From: Arthrobacter sp. Leaf234
GTDB lineage: Bacteria; Actinomycetota; Actinomycetes; Actinomycetales; Micrococcaceae
Direction of reading: 5' to 3'
NCBI RefSeq assembly: GCF_001422665.1
Contig: NZ_LMLU01000001.1
Span: forward strand, 1,576,732 to 1,640,731
Length of the DNA stretch: 64,000 nt
In this document: positions 17,360-25,623 of the stretch, piece by piece
How positions within the stretch are numbered: the stretch's first letter is position 1
Layout of the letters: every line of letters starts with the position of its first letter
Notes under the pieces: generated by a model
The model's database searches: none
What the model was told of the DNA's origin: nothing
What the model saw: the letters and a program-made list of their open reading frames with translations, nothing else
Position numbers and translations under genes: made by a program

Positions 17360-18759
17360 GATGACGTGATCTCCTTCTCGAGGTCGAGGATCTCCTGTGC
17401 CCAGTGCACGAGGTCGCGGTGCGAGGTCGGGGTGTGGTGGAGCAGTCGCTGTTCCAGCTCGACCCGGGGCCGGCCCGTGTGGCGGGCCGCTGCGTCCACC
17501 ACCTCCAGCGGTGACGCCGAGCGGTCGACGCGCAGTCGACGGGCCATGCGGGCCAGCGTCGCGGCGCGGAGGTTCCGGGCCGCATGGTCCACCGAGCGTG
17601 CGTCCTGATAGAGGCGCGCACGTCCCTCCGCTGTCTCCGCCGCGCGGACGACGACGGGGAGCGGTTCGGCGGCGAGCGGACCGAGGCGCCTGCCGCGCCA
17701 GAGCATCGCCAGTACCGCACAGGCGAGAAGCCAGAGCAGCAGGGGATTCACCCACGGCGGGAGGAGGGTCAGCGGATCGATGCCCTCACCGACCGAGACG
17801 ATGTCCGCCCCGGTGGGTTCGTACCAGACCAGTGTCGGGGAGGATCCGAGGGCGCGCAGCGCCAGCGCGGCGTGGCCCTCCTCGGTGATCGAGGCGTTGG
17901 ACAGGAGCTCCGGCGCGCCGAGTACGGAGACCCGCCCGCTGCTGCCGGTGACGTACAGGCCACCGGTCCTGGCATCGTCCTGGTCGGTGTCCTGGTCGGT
18001 GTCGCCTCCCGCCGGTCCGTCCGCAGCGGCCGGGAGTTCGACGGCGAAGCATTCCGTGCTGCCCGCGTAGGCCGTCCCCGCTACGGTGATGCGGCCCGCC
18101 GCCGTCGCGTCCGGGTCGGCGCACTGCGCCGCCACGGTCGGGGCGTCCCCGGCGAGACCGACGGGTGCCGGTCCGACGACGGCGAACCCGTCCGCCAGTT
18201 CCGACAGCTGGCGGTCGCCTGGCGCGGCCAGGACGGCGCGATCGGAGGCGGATGCCAGCTCGGCCACCTGATCCGCACTGAGGTACTGCCGTGGATCGTT
18301 CAGGAACAGGGTTGCGGGACCGGCCGACAGCGCGTCGAGAGCGTCCTCGGACGACGTCGCCCGAACGACGTCGATGCCCTCGGCGGACAGGACCTCGGTG
18401 ACGGCCATGGCACCTGCGGGGCCGGGATTCCCGGGGGACAGGGGGCGGTCGTCCTCCTCCGGGCCGGGGATGAGATTGACGAGGAGGACGAGCGCCAGGA
18501 CGAGGGCGCCGACGAGCAGGGGGAGAACCCGGCGGGCGCGGGTGCGCGCCGTGCGCAGGGCGCTGCCTCCGTCGCCCATGATCTCGCCGTCCGGGCCGGG
18601 AGCCGTCCGCCGTCCGGGTGGCACGGTCCCTGCGGAGGGCACGGTCCCTGCGGAGGGCACGGTCCCTGCGGAGGGCACGGTCCCTGCGGAGGGCGCAGCC
18701 GGACGGGAGCGGGGTCCAGCGGCGACCTCACCGGATCCGGCTCCTGCCGGGGGCGTCAC
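17356..18759 (-). CDS. DUF4350 domain-containing membrane protein
   Basis: Membrane protein with a proline-rich cytosolic N-terminus containing four PSAGTV repeats and a TM at about 77-97 (VLPLLVGALVLALVLLVNLI). An extracytoplasmic DUF4350 domain of about 200 residues follows (AVTEVLSAEGIDVVRATSSEDALDAL). A second TM lies near 340-358 (VNPLLLWLLACAVLAMLW), with a cytosolic C-terminal tail. The GTG start overlaps the DUF4129 stop (GTGA) and the stop overlaps moxR, so this is a coupled operon. It probably forms a complex with the MoxR and DUF58 proteins, by analogy to MoxR systems. Confidence 0.85.
   Translation of the reverse strand: MTPPAGAGSGEVAAGPRSRPAAPSAGTVPSAGTVPSAGTVPSAGTVPPGRRTAPGPDGEIMGDGGSALRTARTRARRVLPLLVGALVLALVLLVNLIPGPEEDDRPLSPGNPGPAGAMAVTEVLSAEGIDVVRATSSEDALDALSAGPATLFLNDPRQYLSADQVAELASASDRAVLAAPGDRQLSELADGFAVVGPAPVGLAGDAPTVAAQCADPDATAAGRITVAGTAYAGSTECFAVELPAAADGPAGGDTDQDTDQDDARTGGLYVTGSSGRVSVLGAPELLSNASITEEGHAALALRALGSSPTLVWYEPTGADIVSVGEGIDPLTLLPPWVNPLLLWLLACAVLAMLWRGRRLGPLAAEPLPVVVRAAETAEGRARLYQDARSVDHAARNLRAATLARMARRLRVDRSASPLEVVDAAARHTGRPRVELEQRLLHHTPTSHRDLVHWAQEILDLEKEITSS
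18621..18692. repeat. 18-bp tandem repeat (4 perfect units) in the DUF4350 gene
   Basis: Four identical head-to-tail 18-bp units encode PSAGTV on the minus strand in the cytosolic tail. Perfect identity suggests recent expansion and possible length variation among strains. Confidence 0.92.
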
Positions 18760-19427
18760 CGCGGGGCCGCCAGGACGTCGGCGCCGTGATCCGGCGACCC
18801 TGCCGGGCGTGCTGAGGAGAAGCTCGCGTCGAGCAAGGACGCACGCCGGTACTGCTCACCCGTCGCCGTGCCCTTGCCGTAGTGCGTCTCGTTGAAGAGG
18901 TCGGCGAGCCAGGCGATGTCCGGGGAGAGCGCGGGGTGGACCCGGCCGAGCTGGACGGCGGCTTCGGTCGCCGTCCTGCCCGGCTGTTCAGCGATCACCA
19001 CCCGCTCCTCGGACGCACGGATGACGGCCCGCAGCACGTCCGCGACCGCCCTGTTCCAGTCCCCGCCGGCCGCGTGGGCCGATGCCCGGTCCCGGTACTG
19101 TGCCGCGGTGAGGTGTGTGTCGTCGTCGAAGACCGCGGCCTCCGGCGTACGCCCCCGGGCATTGAGCCGGGGCTTGATGAGCACGACCGCGACCACGATC
19201 ACGAGCGCGGCCCCGATCGCGAGGACGAGCGTGCCGGGTCCCGCGCCGAGGCTGCCGATGCCGTCGAACAGGCGGGCGATCCCGCGGAGGAGGTCGGTGA
19301 GGATCCGCTCGAAGATCGAGGGCTGGGCCTCCACGTACACGGTCTTCGCGAGTTCGTCCTCGAGCAGGCCTCGCGCCTCGTCGGCGTCCGGGGCAAGGCC
19401 AAGGGACGGCAGGACGGGTGGGATCAC
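18756..19427 (-). CDS. DUF4129 domain-containing protein
   Basis: Single-TM protein of 223 residues. The N-terminal region precedes a TM at about 66-86 (GTLVLAIGAALVIVVAVVLI), and the C-terminal DUF4129 domain follows (AAQYRDRASAHAAGGDWNRAVADVLRAVIRASEERVV, and HYGKGTATGEQY). DUF4129 often sits beside transglutaminase or MoxR systems. The GTG at 19427 has GCGGAGC upstream. The stop overlaps the next gene start by 4 nt. It begins 42 nt after the stop of the multi-spanning protein upstream. Confidence 0.85.
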   Translation of the reverse strand: MIPPVLPSLGLAPDADEARGLLEDELAKTVYVEAQPSIFERILTDLLRGIARLFDGIGSLGAGPGTLVLAIGAALVIVVAVVLIKPRLNARGRTPEAAVFDDDTHLTAAQYRDRASAHAAGGDWNRAVADVLRAVIRASEERVVIAEQPGRTATEAAVQLGRVHPALSPDIAWLADLFNETHYGKGTATGEQYRRASLLDASFSSARPAGSPDHGADVLAAPR

Positions 19428-19469
19428 GTGCTGCTCCGCGGCGTCGTCACGCGTCCCTCGCCGACCGCA

Positions 19470-21023
19470 TCAGGGACGTCCGCCCGGCTGGTGGCCGAAG
19501 GCGGTCGTCCCACCGGGGAGCGCGTCCGAGGGCGCGATGCCGGCCTGCTCGTGCTCGCGCATGAGGACGACATCGAACCCCTCGCGCCGGATCCGCAGGT
19601 CGACGTAGAGGAGCGACGTGACGCCGGCCTGGAAGGCGTAACCGATGGCGGTGAACAGTGCGGTGATGGCCTGCGTTGCGGCAAGGACCGGCAGGGAGTC
19701 GAGGGCGTCGGGCGTCGCGGAGGAACTGGCGCTGAAGCCGAGGAAGAGCGACACCGCGAAGGTGAGCGGCGTCGAGATGACCGACGCGATGATCGACACG
19801 ATGATGCTCGTCAGGATCACGATCCCGAAGGTCCGCCACCAGTTGCCGCGCGTCAGCTGCCACGAGCGCCTGATCGAGGTCCAGGGACCGGTGCCCTCGA
19901 GCATGAGGGCCGCCGGGGCGACGACGAGCTTGATGCTGACCCAGATCAGCACGGCGACGGCCACGAGCACCAGCGGGATGATCACCAGCGCCGAGTACTC
20001 CTCGAGCCCTGCGATCGCGAGGACCGAGATCCCGACGAGCAGCAGCAGGCCGACCAGGCCCGCCGCGAAGGACAGCAGGCCGAAGCCCAGGAGAGGGAGG
20101 AGCCGGCCCCGGGCGAGCCGCCAGGCCTGGCCGAAGGTGGTCTTCTGGTTGATGACCGCGCGGGCGATCGGGATGACGAGGATCCCCTGCAGCACGAGCA
20201 GCGCCACGCCCGACACCACGCCGGCGATCGAGGCGAAGACCCCCAGGCCGGCGACGGCGCCGATGATCGTGTCCGTGGACGGGTTCGGCTGGTCGAGCAC
20301 CTCGATCGAGGAGAAGAGGTTGCCGAGCAGCAGTACCGTCACCAGGGCCACGACGGCCTGGAGGAGGATCGCGATCCCGAAGGTGGCCACGGGATTCTTG
20401 CGGCAGGCCTGGAAAGCGCCGTCGAGGATCTCGCCGAGCCCGAGCGGACGCAGAGGGATGACGCCCGGTTTGGGCGGCGCCTGGTACTGGCCCGGATGGT
20501 AGACGGGTCCGCCGTACGGTCCACCACCCTGGCCGGGCCCCGGTCCCTGGTACGGGTTGCCCCATCCACGCGGCGCAGCGGAGACCGGACCGGGTCCGGC
20601 TGACGCCGGGCCCGCCGTCGGTGCGCCATGAGGACGTCCGTCCACGGGCGGCGTCGAGGGTCCGGACCACGCGGGATGCTGTCCGTACGGTCCCTGGCCC
20701 GCCGGTGCCTGACCGTAGGATCCCTGGCTGGTCGGTGCCTGTCCGTAGGGTCCCTGGCTGGTCGGTGCCTGTCCGTAGGGTCCCTGGCTGGTCGGTGCAT
20801 GCCCGTACGGTCCCTGGTGCTCAGGATCCGGACGGTAGGACGGACCTGCGGTCTGTGCCGGGGAACGGCCCTGGCCGCCGGGTGACTGCCACGGCGACGG
20901 CGGGGTGTCGATGGATCCTTCGGCCGCCCGGGCCGCAGAATCCCGGGCGCCTGCGTCGTGGCTGCGCTCCTCGCGCCCGGGGTCGCCCCCGTCGTCCTGC
21001 CGACCGTCTACCTGATCACTCAT
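19470..21023 (-). CDS. Multi-spanning membrane protein (glycerophosphoryl diester phosphodiesterase membrane-domain type)
   Basis: 517 residues. The first 190 are cytosolic, rich in Gly/Pro/Gln/Tyr, with five copies of a GPYGQAPTSQ-like decapeptide. Then comes a membrane domain of about six to eight TM segments (PLGLGEILDGAFQACRKNPVATFGIAIL at its start) of the kind found in GDPD membrane domains and DUF7847-like proteins. No phosphodiesterase catalytic domain is present. The ATG at 21023 is preceded by GAGGGGATG. It is probably the first gene of the minus-strand MoxR cluster and is divergent from mtrA. Confidence 0.8.
   Translation of the reverse strand: MSDQVDGRQDDGGDPGREERSHDAGARDSAARAAEGSIDTPPSPWQSPGGQGRSPAQTAGPSYRPDPEHQGPYGHAPTSQGPYGQAPTSQGPYGQAPTSQGSYGQAPAGQGPYGQHPAWSGPSTPPVDGRPHGAPTAGPASAGPGPVSAAPRGWGNPYQGPGPGQGGGPYGGPVYHPGQYQAPPKPGVIPLRPLGLGEILDGAFQACRKNPVATFGIAILLQAVVALVTVLLLGNLFSSIEVLDQPNPSTDTIIGAVAGLGVFASIAGVVSGVALLVLQGILVIPIARAVINQKTTFGQAWRLARGRLLPLLGFGLLSFAAGLVGLLLLVGISVLAIAGLEEYSALVIIPLVLVAVAVLIWVSIKLVVAPAALMLEGTGPWTSIRRSWQLTRGNWWRTFGIVILTSIIVSIIASVISTPLTFAVSLFLGFSASSSATPDALDSLPVLAATQAITALFTAIGYAFQAGVTSLLYVDLRIRREGFDVVLMREHEQAGIAPSDALPGGTTAFGHQPGGRP
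20671..20820. repeat. 30-bp tandem repeat (5 units) encoding a Gly-Pro-Tyr-Gln tail
   Basis: Units start at 20671, 20701, 20731, 20761 and 20791. The two central ones are identical and the outer ones are diverged. In frame on the minus strand they give GPYGQAPTSQ repeats, similar in composition to low-complexity scaffolding tails. Confidence 0.9.
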
Positions 21024-21225
21024 CGCATCCCCTCGAACGGCGCTGCCGGGAGGCATGGACTCAGCATCCCCACCTGCATCATAGTGAGCGGTGACACGGA
21101 TGCGCAGGAGCGCGCCGCGCGGGAGCGGCCGGCGAGCGGCCCGCTCCGCTGGACGGGGACACGACCCGCCTCCCTTCCGGTGGGGCTGGTGGGACTTTGT
21201 GGCCATGATGGGACAGTATTGGGGG

Positions 21226-21903
21226 ATGAAGGCTCGCATACTGGTCATCGATGACGACGAGGCCCTGTCCGAGATGATCGGCATCGTCCTCCGGAACGAC
21301 GGGTTCGACCCGGTGTTCTGTGCCGACGGGGCCGCGGCGCTCGGTGTCTTCCGATCGTCCCGCCCCGATCTGGTCCTGCTCGACCTCATGCTCCCCGGCA
21401 TCGACGGGATCGAGGTGTGCCGGCAGATCCGCGCCGAGTCGGACCTCCCGATCGTGATGCTGACCGCGAAGTCGGACACCTCCGACGTCGTGCGTGGACT
21501 CGAATCCGGAGCGGACGACTACGTCCCCAAGCCCTTCAAGCCCGCCGAGCTCGTGGCCCGCGTGCGCGCCAGGCTCCGGCCCGCCGAGTCGAAGGCGCCC
21601 GAGACACTGAAGATCGGCGACGTCAGCATCGACGTCGCCGGGCATGAGGTGACGCGGGCCGGGACGCGCGTCTCGCTGACTCCCCTCGAATTCGACCTGC
21701 TGGTCGCCCTGGCGCGCAAGCCGTGGCAGGTCTTCACCCGCGAACTGCTGCTCGAGCAGGTCTGGGGCTACCGCCATGCCGCGGACACCCGGCTGGTGAA
21801 CGTCCACGTGCAGCGGCTGCGTTCTAAGATCGAGCGCGATCCCGAGGCGCCCGAGATCGTCCTCACGGTGCGTGGTGTCGGTTACAAGGCCGGGCAGGGC
21901 TAA
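21226..21903 (+). CDS. mtrA: Two-component response regulator MtrA
   Basis: OmpR/PhoB-type response regulator, essential in many actinobacteria and linked to cell-wall, division and replication genes. Receiver domain: acidic pocket DDDE at 10-13, phospho-acceptor Asp53 (LVLLDLMLPG), and Lys102 (VPKPF). The winged-helix C-terminal domain ends at VRGVGYKAGQG. Length is 225 residues. ATG 21226 is chosen because the receiver strand begins at residue 3 and GGGGG precedes it; ATGs at 21205 and 21208 are possible alternatives. mtrB and lpqB follow. Confidence 0.96.
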   Translation: MKARILVIDDDEALSEMIGIVLRNDGFDPVFCADGAAALGVFRSSRPDLVLLDLMLPGIDGIEVCRQIRAESDLPIVMLTAKSDTSDVVRGLESGADDYVPKPFKPAELVARVRARLRPAESKAPETLKIGDVSIDVAGHEVTRAGTRVSLTPLEFDLLVALARKPWQVFTRELLLEQVWGYRHAADTRLVNVHVQRLRSKIERDPEAPEIVLTVRGVGYKAGQG

Positions 21904-23827
21904 CGCGGGAGGGCATGGCATTCGAGCCGACGTCCCCTCCGAGTCCTCCGTCGACGAGACACCGACACCCGCCCCCCGGGTGACCGGTGCCACCGTCGAC
22001 CGCTCCGTCGGTGACTCCGGCAGGACTGCTCCTGGACCCGTGGGCACGTCCACCGCCGTCGAGGAGCTCGTCGACGAGGTCGGGGCCACCGCTCCGGCAG
22101 CGACCTCTCCGTCGAGCGACAGGCGCGCGTCCGGCCCCGCGCAGGGGGTGCTGGGGGGCGTCCGCACCGTGTACCGCTCAGTGTCCCGCCACTGGCGGCG
22201 CTCCCTCCAGTTCCGTACCGTCGTCGCGACGATGCTGCTGACCTCCGTGTCCTTCGTGGCCGTGGGCGGGTTCCTGTCCAACCAGATCACCAACGCCCTC
22301 TACGATCAGCGGTTCGACCAGTTCAGCGCCGAGGCCTCGGACGCGCTCGACGACGAGAAGGCGGTGTTCCGCAACTCGTCCGCGACCGACACGGACACCA
22401 TCAACCGCCTGGTCCTCGACTCCGTGACCCAGCTGGTGGGCACCGATTCCGATGCGCCGCGCCAGTCCATCCTGGTGCCGCTGCCGACCGACAACGGCTC
22501 CGTCGTCTCGACGACGACCAGCCAGGCGGGGGCCACGGCGCGCATGCTCCCACCCGATCTGCAGGCTGCCGTCGCGGACGGCGAGGAGATCTACTGGGCG
22601 CCGATGGTGATCCCGGTGACGGGAAGCGGGGCGACCAACGCGCCGGGCCTCGCCTTCGGCACCCAGGTGACGCTGCCTCCCGAGCAGAACCCCGTTGCGC
22701 TCTACGTCTACTACGACCTCTCGACCATGCAGTCGACGCTCGACGACATCCACCGTGTGCTGTGGCTCGCCGGCGTCGTGCTCCTGATCGTGATCAGTGC
22801 GATCGCCTGGTACGTGACCCGAAGCGTCGTGCGGCCGGTCAGCTACGCGGCCTCCGTCTCGGAGAAGCTCGCCGCGGGCGAACTCCAGGAGCGCATGGAG
22901 GTGTCCGGTGAGGACGAGGTCGCGCGGCTCGGCGCCTCCTTCAACCACATGGCGGGCAGCCTGCAGGACCAGATCACGCAGCTCGCGCAGTTGTCGCAGA
23001 TGCAGCAGCGCTTCGTCTCGGACGTCTCGCACGAGCTGAGGACGCCGCTGACGACGGTCAGGATGGCAGCCGAGGTCCTCCACGATGCGCGTGAGGAATT
23101 CAACCCGATCAACAAGCGCTCCGCCGAGATCCTCTTCGACCAGGTGGAGCGGTTCCAGGCGCTCCTCGCGGACCTCCTGGAGATCTCCCGCTTCGACGCC
23201 GGCGCGGCGGTGCTCGAGGCCGAATCGGTCGATATCGTCCAGTTGGCGCAGCACGCCATGGACGGTGCGCGACCCCTCGCAGAGCGGCTCGGCTCCGACC
23301 TCGTCATCGTGTCCGGGGAGTCGATGTGCATCGTCGACGCCGATGCGAGGAGGATCGACCGCATCCTCCGCAACCTGATCGTCAACGCGCTCGAGCACGG
23401 CGAGGGCAGGCCCGTCGAGGTCCACATCGCCTGCAACCCGGAAGCCGTCGCCGTCGCGGTGCGGGACCACGGCATCGGCATGACTCCGCTGCAGGCCTCC
23501 CGCGCCTTCGACCGGTTCTGGCGCGCCGATCCCGCCCGCGCCCGCACCACGGGCGGCAGCGGACTCGGGCTCTCGATCGCCATGGAGGACGCGCGGCTGC
23601 ACAGCGCCTGGCTCGAGGCCTGGGGGGAGCCCGCCGCGGGAGCCTGCTTCCGCCTGACCCTGCCACGCCACCAGGGCACCGACCTCGCGTGCTCGCCCCT
23701 CGCGCTGCCGCCCTCCTCCGCTCCCGTGCCCGCCTCGCAGCACGCGGCGCAGGGAGCCGGCACCCGCGCGGACGCTCCGGCGCCGCGACCACGGAACGAC
23801 GACGAAGGGCGAGGCAGTGGACACTGA
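21872..23827 (+). CDS. mtrB: Two-component sensor histidine kinase MtrB (N-terminus uncertain)
   Basis: Membrane histidine kinase partner of MtrA. TM1 lies near 22235-22290 and TM2 near 22755-22820, with an extracytoplasmic sensor loop between. HAMP follows (VRPVSYAASVSEKLAAGEL), then HisKA with the phospho-His in FVSDVSHELRTPLTTV (codon near 23030). The ATPase boxes are NLIVNALEHGEG, DHGIGM and GGSGLGLSIA. The frame is open from GTG 21872, inside mtrA, but no SD is there. The only good SD-ATG (GGGAGGGC then ATG 21915) is out of frame by one base. GTG 21980 is the next in-frame candidate. The start is therefore unresolved. lpqB overlaps the 3' end by 11 nt. Confidence 0.92.
   Translation: MVSVTRPGRANAGGHGIRADVPSESSVDETPTPAPRVTGATVDRSVGDSGRTAPGPVGTSTAVEELVDEVGATAPAATSPSSDRRASGPAQGVLGGVRTVYRSVSRHWRRSLQFRTVVATMLLTSVSFVAVGGFLSNQITNALYDQRFDQFSAEASDALDDEKAVFRNSSATDTDTINRLVLDSVTQLVGTDSDAPRQSILVPLPTDNGSVVSTTTSQAGATARMLPPDLQAAVADGEEIYWAPMVIPVTGSGATNAPGLAFGTQVTLPPEQNPVALYVYYDLSTMQSTLDDIHRVLWLAGVVLLIVISAIAWYVTRSVVRPVSYAASVSEKLAAGELQERMEVSGEDEVARLGASFNHMAGSLQDQITQLAQLSQMQQRFVSDVSHELRTPLTTVRMAAEVLHDAREEFNPINKRSAEILFDQVERFQALLADLLEISRFDAGAAVLEAESVDIVQLAQHAMDGARPLAERLGSDLVIVSGESMCIVDADARRIDRILRNLIVNALEHGEGRPVEVHIACNPEAVAVAVRDHGIGMTPLQASRAFDRFWRADPARARTTGGSGLGLSIAMEDARLHSAWLEAWGEPAAGACFRLTLPRHQGTDLACSPLALPPSSAPVPASQHAAQGAGTRADAPAPRPRNDDEGRGSGH
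21915..21983 (+). other. Short open frame with strong SD at the mtrB start
   Basis: GGGAGGGC then ATG opens 22 proline-rich codons, closing at TGA 21981-21983. That TGA overlaps an in-frame mtrB GTG at 21980 (GTGA). It may be a coupling leader peptide, or the displaced true mtrB start after a one-base loss. Confidence 0.4.
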
Positions 23828-25562
23828 TCGTCGGCGGGACCGCGGCGCCGCACACGCGCGGAGGCCGCACCGGGCCGGGCCAGCCCTCTCGGCCCTCCTG
23901 GCTCTCGTCCTGCTGGTCACCGGGTGTTCGGCGATCCCGACGTCGGGCCCCGTCGGCGTGATCTCCGCGTCGGACGGCGAGCCCGACGTCGTGGCGCCCG
24001 TCTTCGACCCGCAGGGGCCGTCCAGTGGAGCCACACCCGAGCGCATCCTGCAGGATTTCATCAGGGCCGGCACCGGAGCGGGTGAGGGCTACAGCGTGGC
24101 TCGCCAGTTCCTGACCGCGGAACTGGCGGAGGCCTGGCAGCCCGAGGAACGGATCGTCCTGTTCCGCGGTGATCCCCGGGTCGAGAAGCGCGAGACCGAG
24201 GGCGTCTACCAGATCCAGCTCGAGACCACGGGGACCGTCGACGCGCGGGGCGTCCGGACCAACAGCGCCGGACCGTCCACGGAGACCCTCGGGGTCCGCA
24301 TGGTCGAGGTCGACGGCGAGTGGCGCATCGACGAGATCCCGGACGGCATCATGATCGCGCAGAGCAGCGCGACGGATCTGCTGACATCACACAGCCTCGC
24401 CTTCTACAGCAGCAACTACCGCTACTGGGTGCCCGACGCCCGCTGGTTCGTGCGGCGGACGGGCGTGACGGCGCGGATCGTCCAGGCCATGCTCGCCGGA
24501 CCTGCGCCCTATCTGCAGGGAGCAGTCACCAGTGCCTTCCCGGAGGGCGTCACCCTCGCCCGTGATTCGATCCCCATCACCTCGGGGCGGGCCTCGGTCG
24601 AACTGTCCCCGGAGATCCTCGAGGACGCGACCGATCTGAAGCTGCAGCAGATGAACCAGCAACTGGAGGCCAACCTCGTCGGACTGAACGACGTGACGTC
24701 CGTCGAGATGACCAGTGGACAGCCGATCCAGCTCGGGGATCGCGCTCCCGACCTGGTGACCCCTGAACGTACGCCCGATGTCGGGGGCGAGCAGGTGGCC
24801 ATCGCCGACAACGACCTCGTGCGGGTGCGGAACGGAGGTATCGTCGCCATCGACGGCCTACCCTCGGTCGCCGAGTACGACCCGGTCGACCCGGCGACGT
24901 CCGTGTCCGGCAGCGCCTATTCCTTCGTGAACGCTGACAGGTCCGCCCTCTTCGTGACCGCTCCGGGCAGCCAGGTCCGCGAGGTCCTGTCGGGCACCGG
25001 ACTGACCCAGCCCTCGTTCGACCCCGAGAACTGGCTGTGGACCGCGCGTTCCGTCGGGGCGGGCAGCGAGGTCCTCGCCCTTCCCCCGGGCGGCACGGAG
25101 GAGAACGCGGTCGTCCTCGCCGCGGGATGGCTCGGGGGCCGGATCGTCAAGGACCTGCGCATCTCGCGTGACGGTTCCCGTGCCCTGGTCGTCGCGGAGC
25201 GTGAGGGTGCGGGCGAGATCCTGCTCGCGGGTATCACCCGGTCGGCGCAGGGAGCCCCGCTGGGGCTCACCACACCGGTGAGCATGCCTGTCCCCGGCCA
25301 GGTCGACACGGCCAGGTGGGCGGGACAGAGCACGATCGTCGCCTCGTCGATCGGTATCGACGAGGAGGCCGTCCCGGTGGTGCTGCACCTCGACGGCGCC
25401 GTGGAGACGATGGCCCCACTCGAGGGCGTGGAGGGCATCAGTGCCGGGTCGGACGCCGAGGACACCTTCTATGCGCAGGCCGACGGATCCCTCTACCGGC
25501 GCATCGTGACGAGCTGGGTGAACGAGGACCTGGCGGTCAGCGACCCCGCGTTCCCGGGGTGA
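23817..25562 (+). CDS. lpqB: MtrAB-associated lipoprotein LpqB
   Basis: Secreted lipoprotein that modulates MtrB in actinobacteria. The basic N-terminus and hydrophobic core (LSALLALVLLVTGC) end in the lipobox LVTGC with Cys37. The middle carries the GerMN-type domain (about residues 200-290). The C-terminal half is the LpqB beta-propeller (LRISRDGSRALVVAE). Length is 581 residues, normal for the family. The GTG start lies 11 nt inside mtrB, preceded by GGGCGAGG, so expression is coupled to mtrAB. Confidence 0.95.
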   Translation: MDTDRRRDRGAAHARRPHRAGPALSALLALVLLVTGCSAIPTSGPVGVISASDGEPDVVAPVFDPQGPSSGATPERILQDFIRAGTGAGEGYSVARQFLTAELAEAWQPEERIVLFRGDPRVEKRETEGVYQIQLETTGTVDARGVRTNSAGPSTETLGVRMVEVDGEWRIDEIPDGIMIAQSSATDLLTSHSLAFYSSNYRYWVPDARWFVRRTGVTARIVQAMLAGPAPYLQGAVTSAFPEGVTLARDSIPITSGRASVELSPEILEDATDLKLQQMNQQLEANLVGLNDVTSVEMTSGQPIQLGDRAPDLVTPERTPDVGGEQVAIADNDLVRVRNGGIVAIDGLPSVAEYDPVDPATSVSGSAYSFVNADRSALFVTAPGSQVREVLSGTGLTQPSFDPENWLWTARSVGAGSEVLALPPGGTEENAVVLAAGWLGGRIVKDLRISRDGSRALVVAEREGAGEILLAGITRSAQGAPLGLTTPVSMPVPGQVDTARWAGQSTIVASSIGIDEEAVPVVLHLDGAVETMAPLEGVEGISAGSDAEDTFYAQADGSLYRRIVTSWVNEDLAVSDPAFPG

Positions 25563-25623
25563 GGATGTCCACTTAGGGCCATCCGCCGGTGACCCGGGGA
25601 CAGCCCCGTGATGGGCTCTGGGC

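Noticed and set aside
18621-20820. Tandem repeats as a possible CRISPR array
   Set aside because: Repeats are directly adjacent without spacers, stay in frame and encode protein tails.
22178-24073. Antisense open frame opposite mtrB-lpqB
   Set aside because: The sense strand encodes complete histidine kinase and LpqB motifs; the antisense product is low-complexity.
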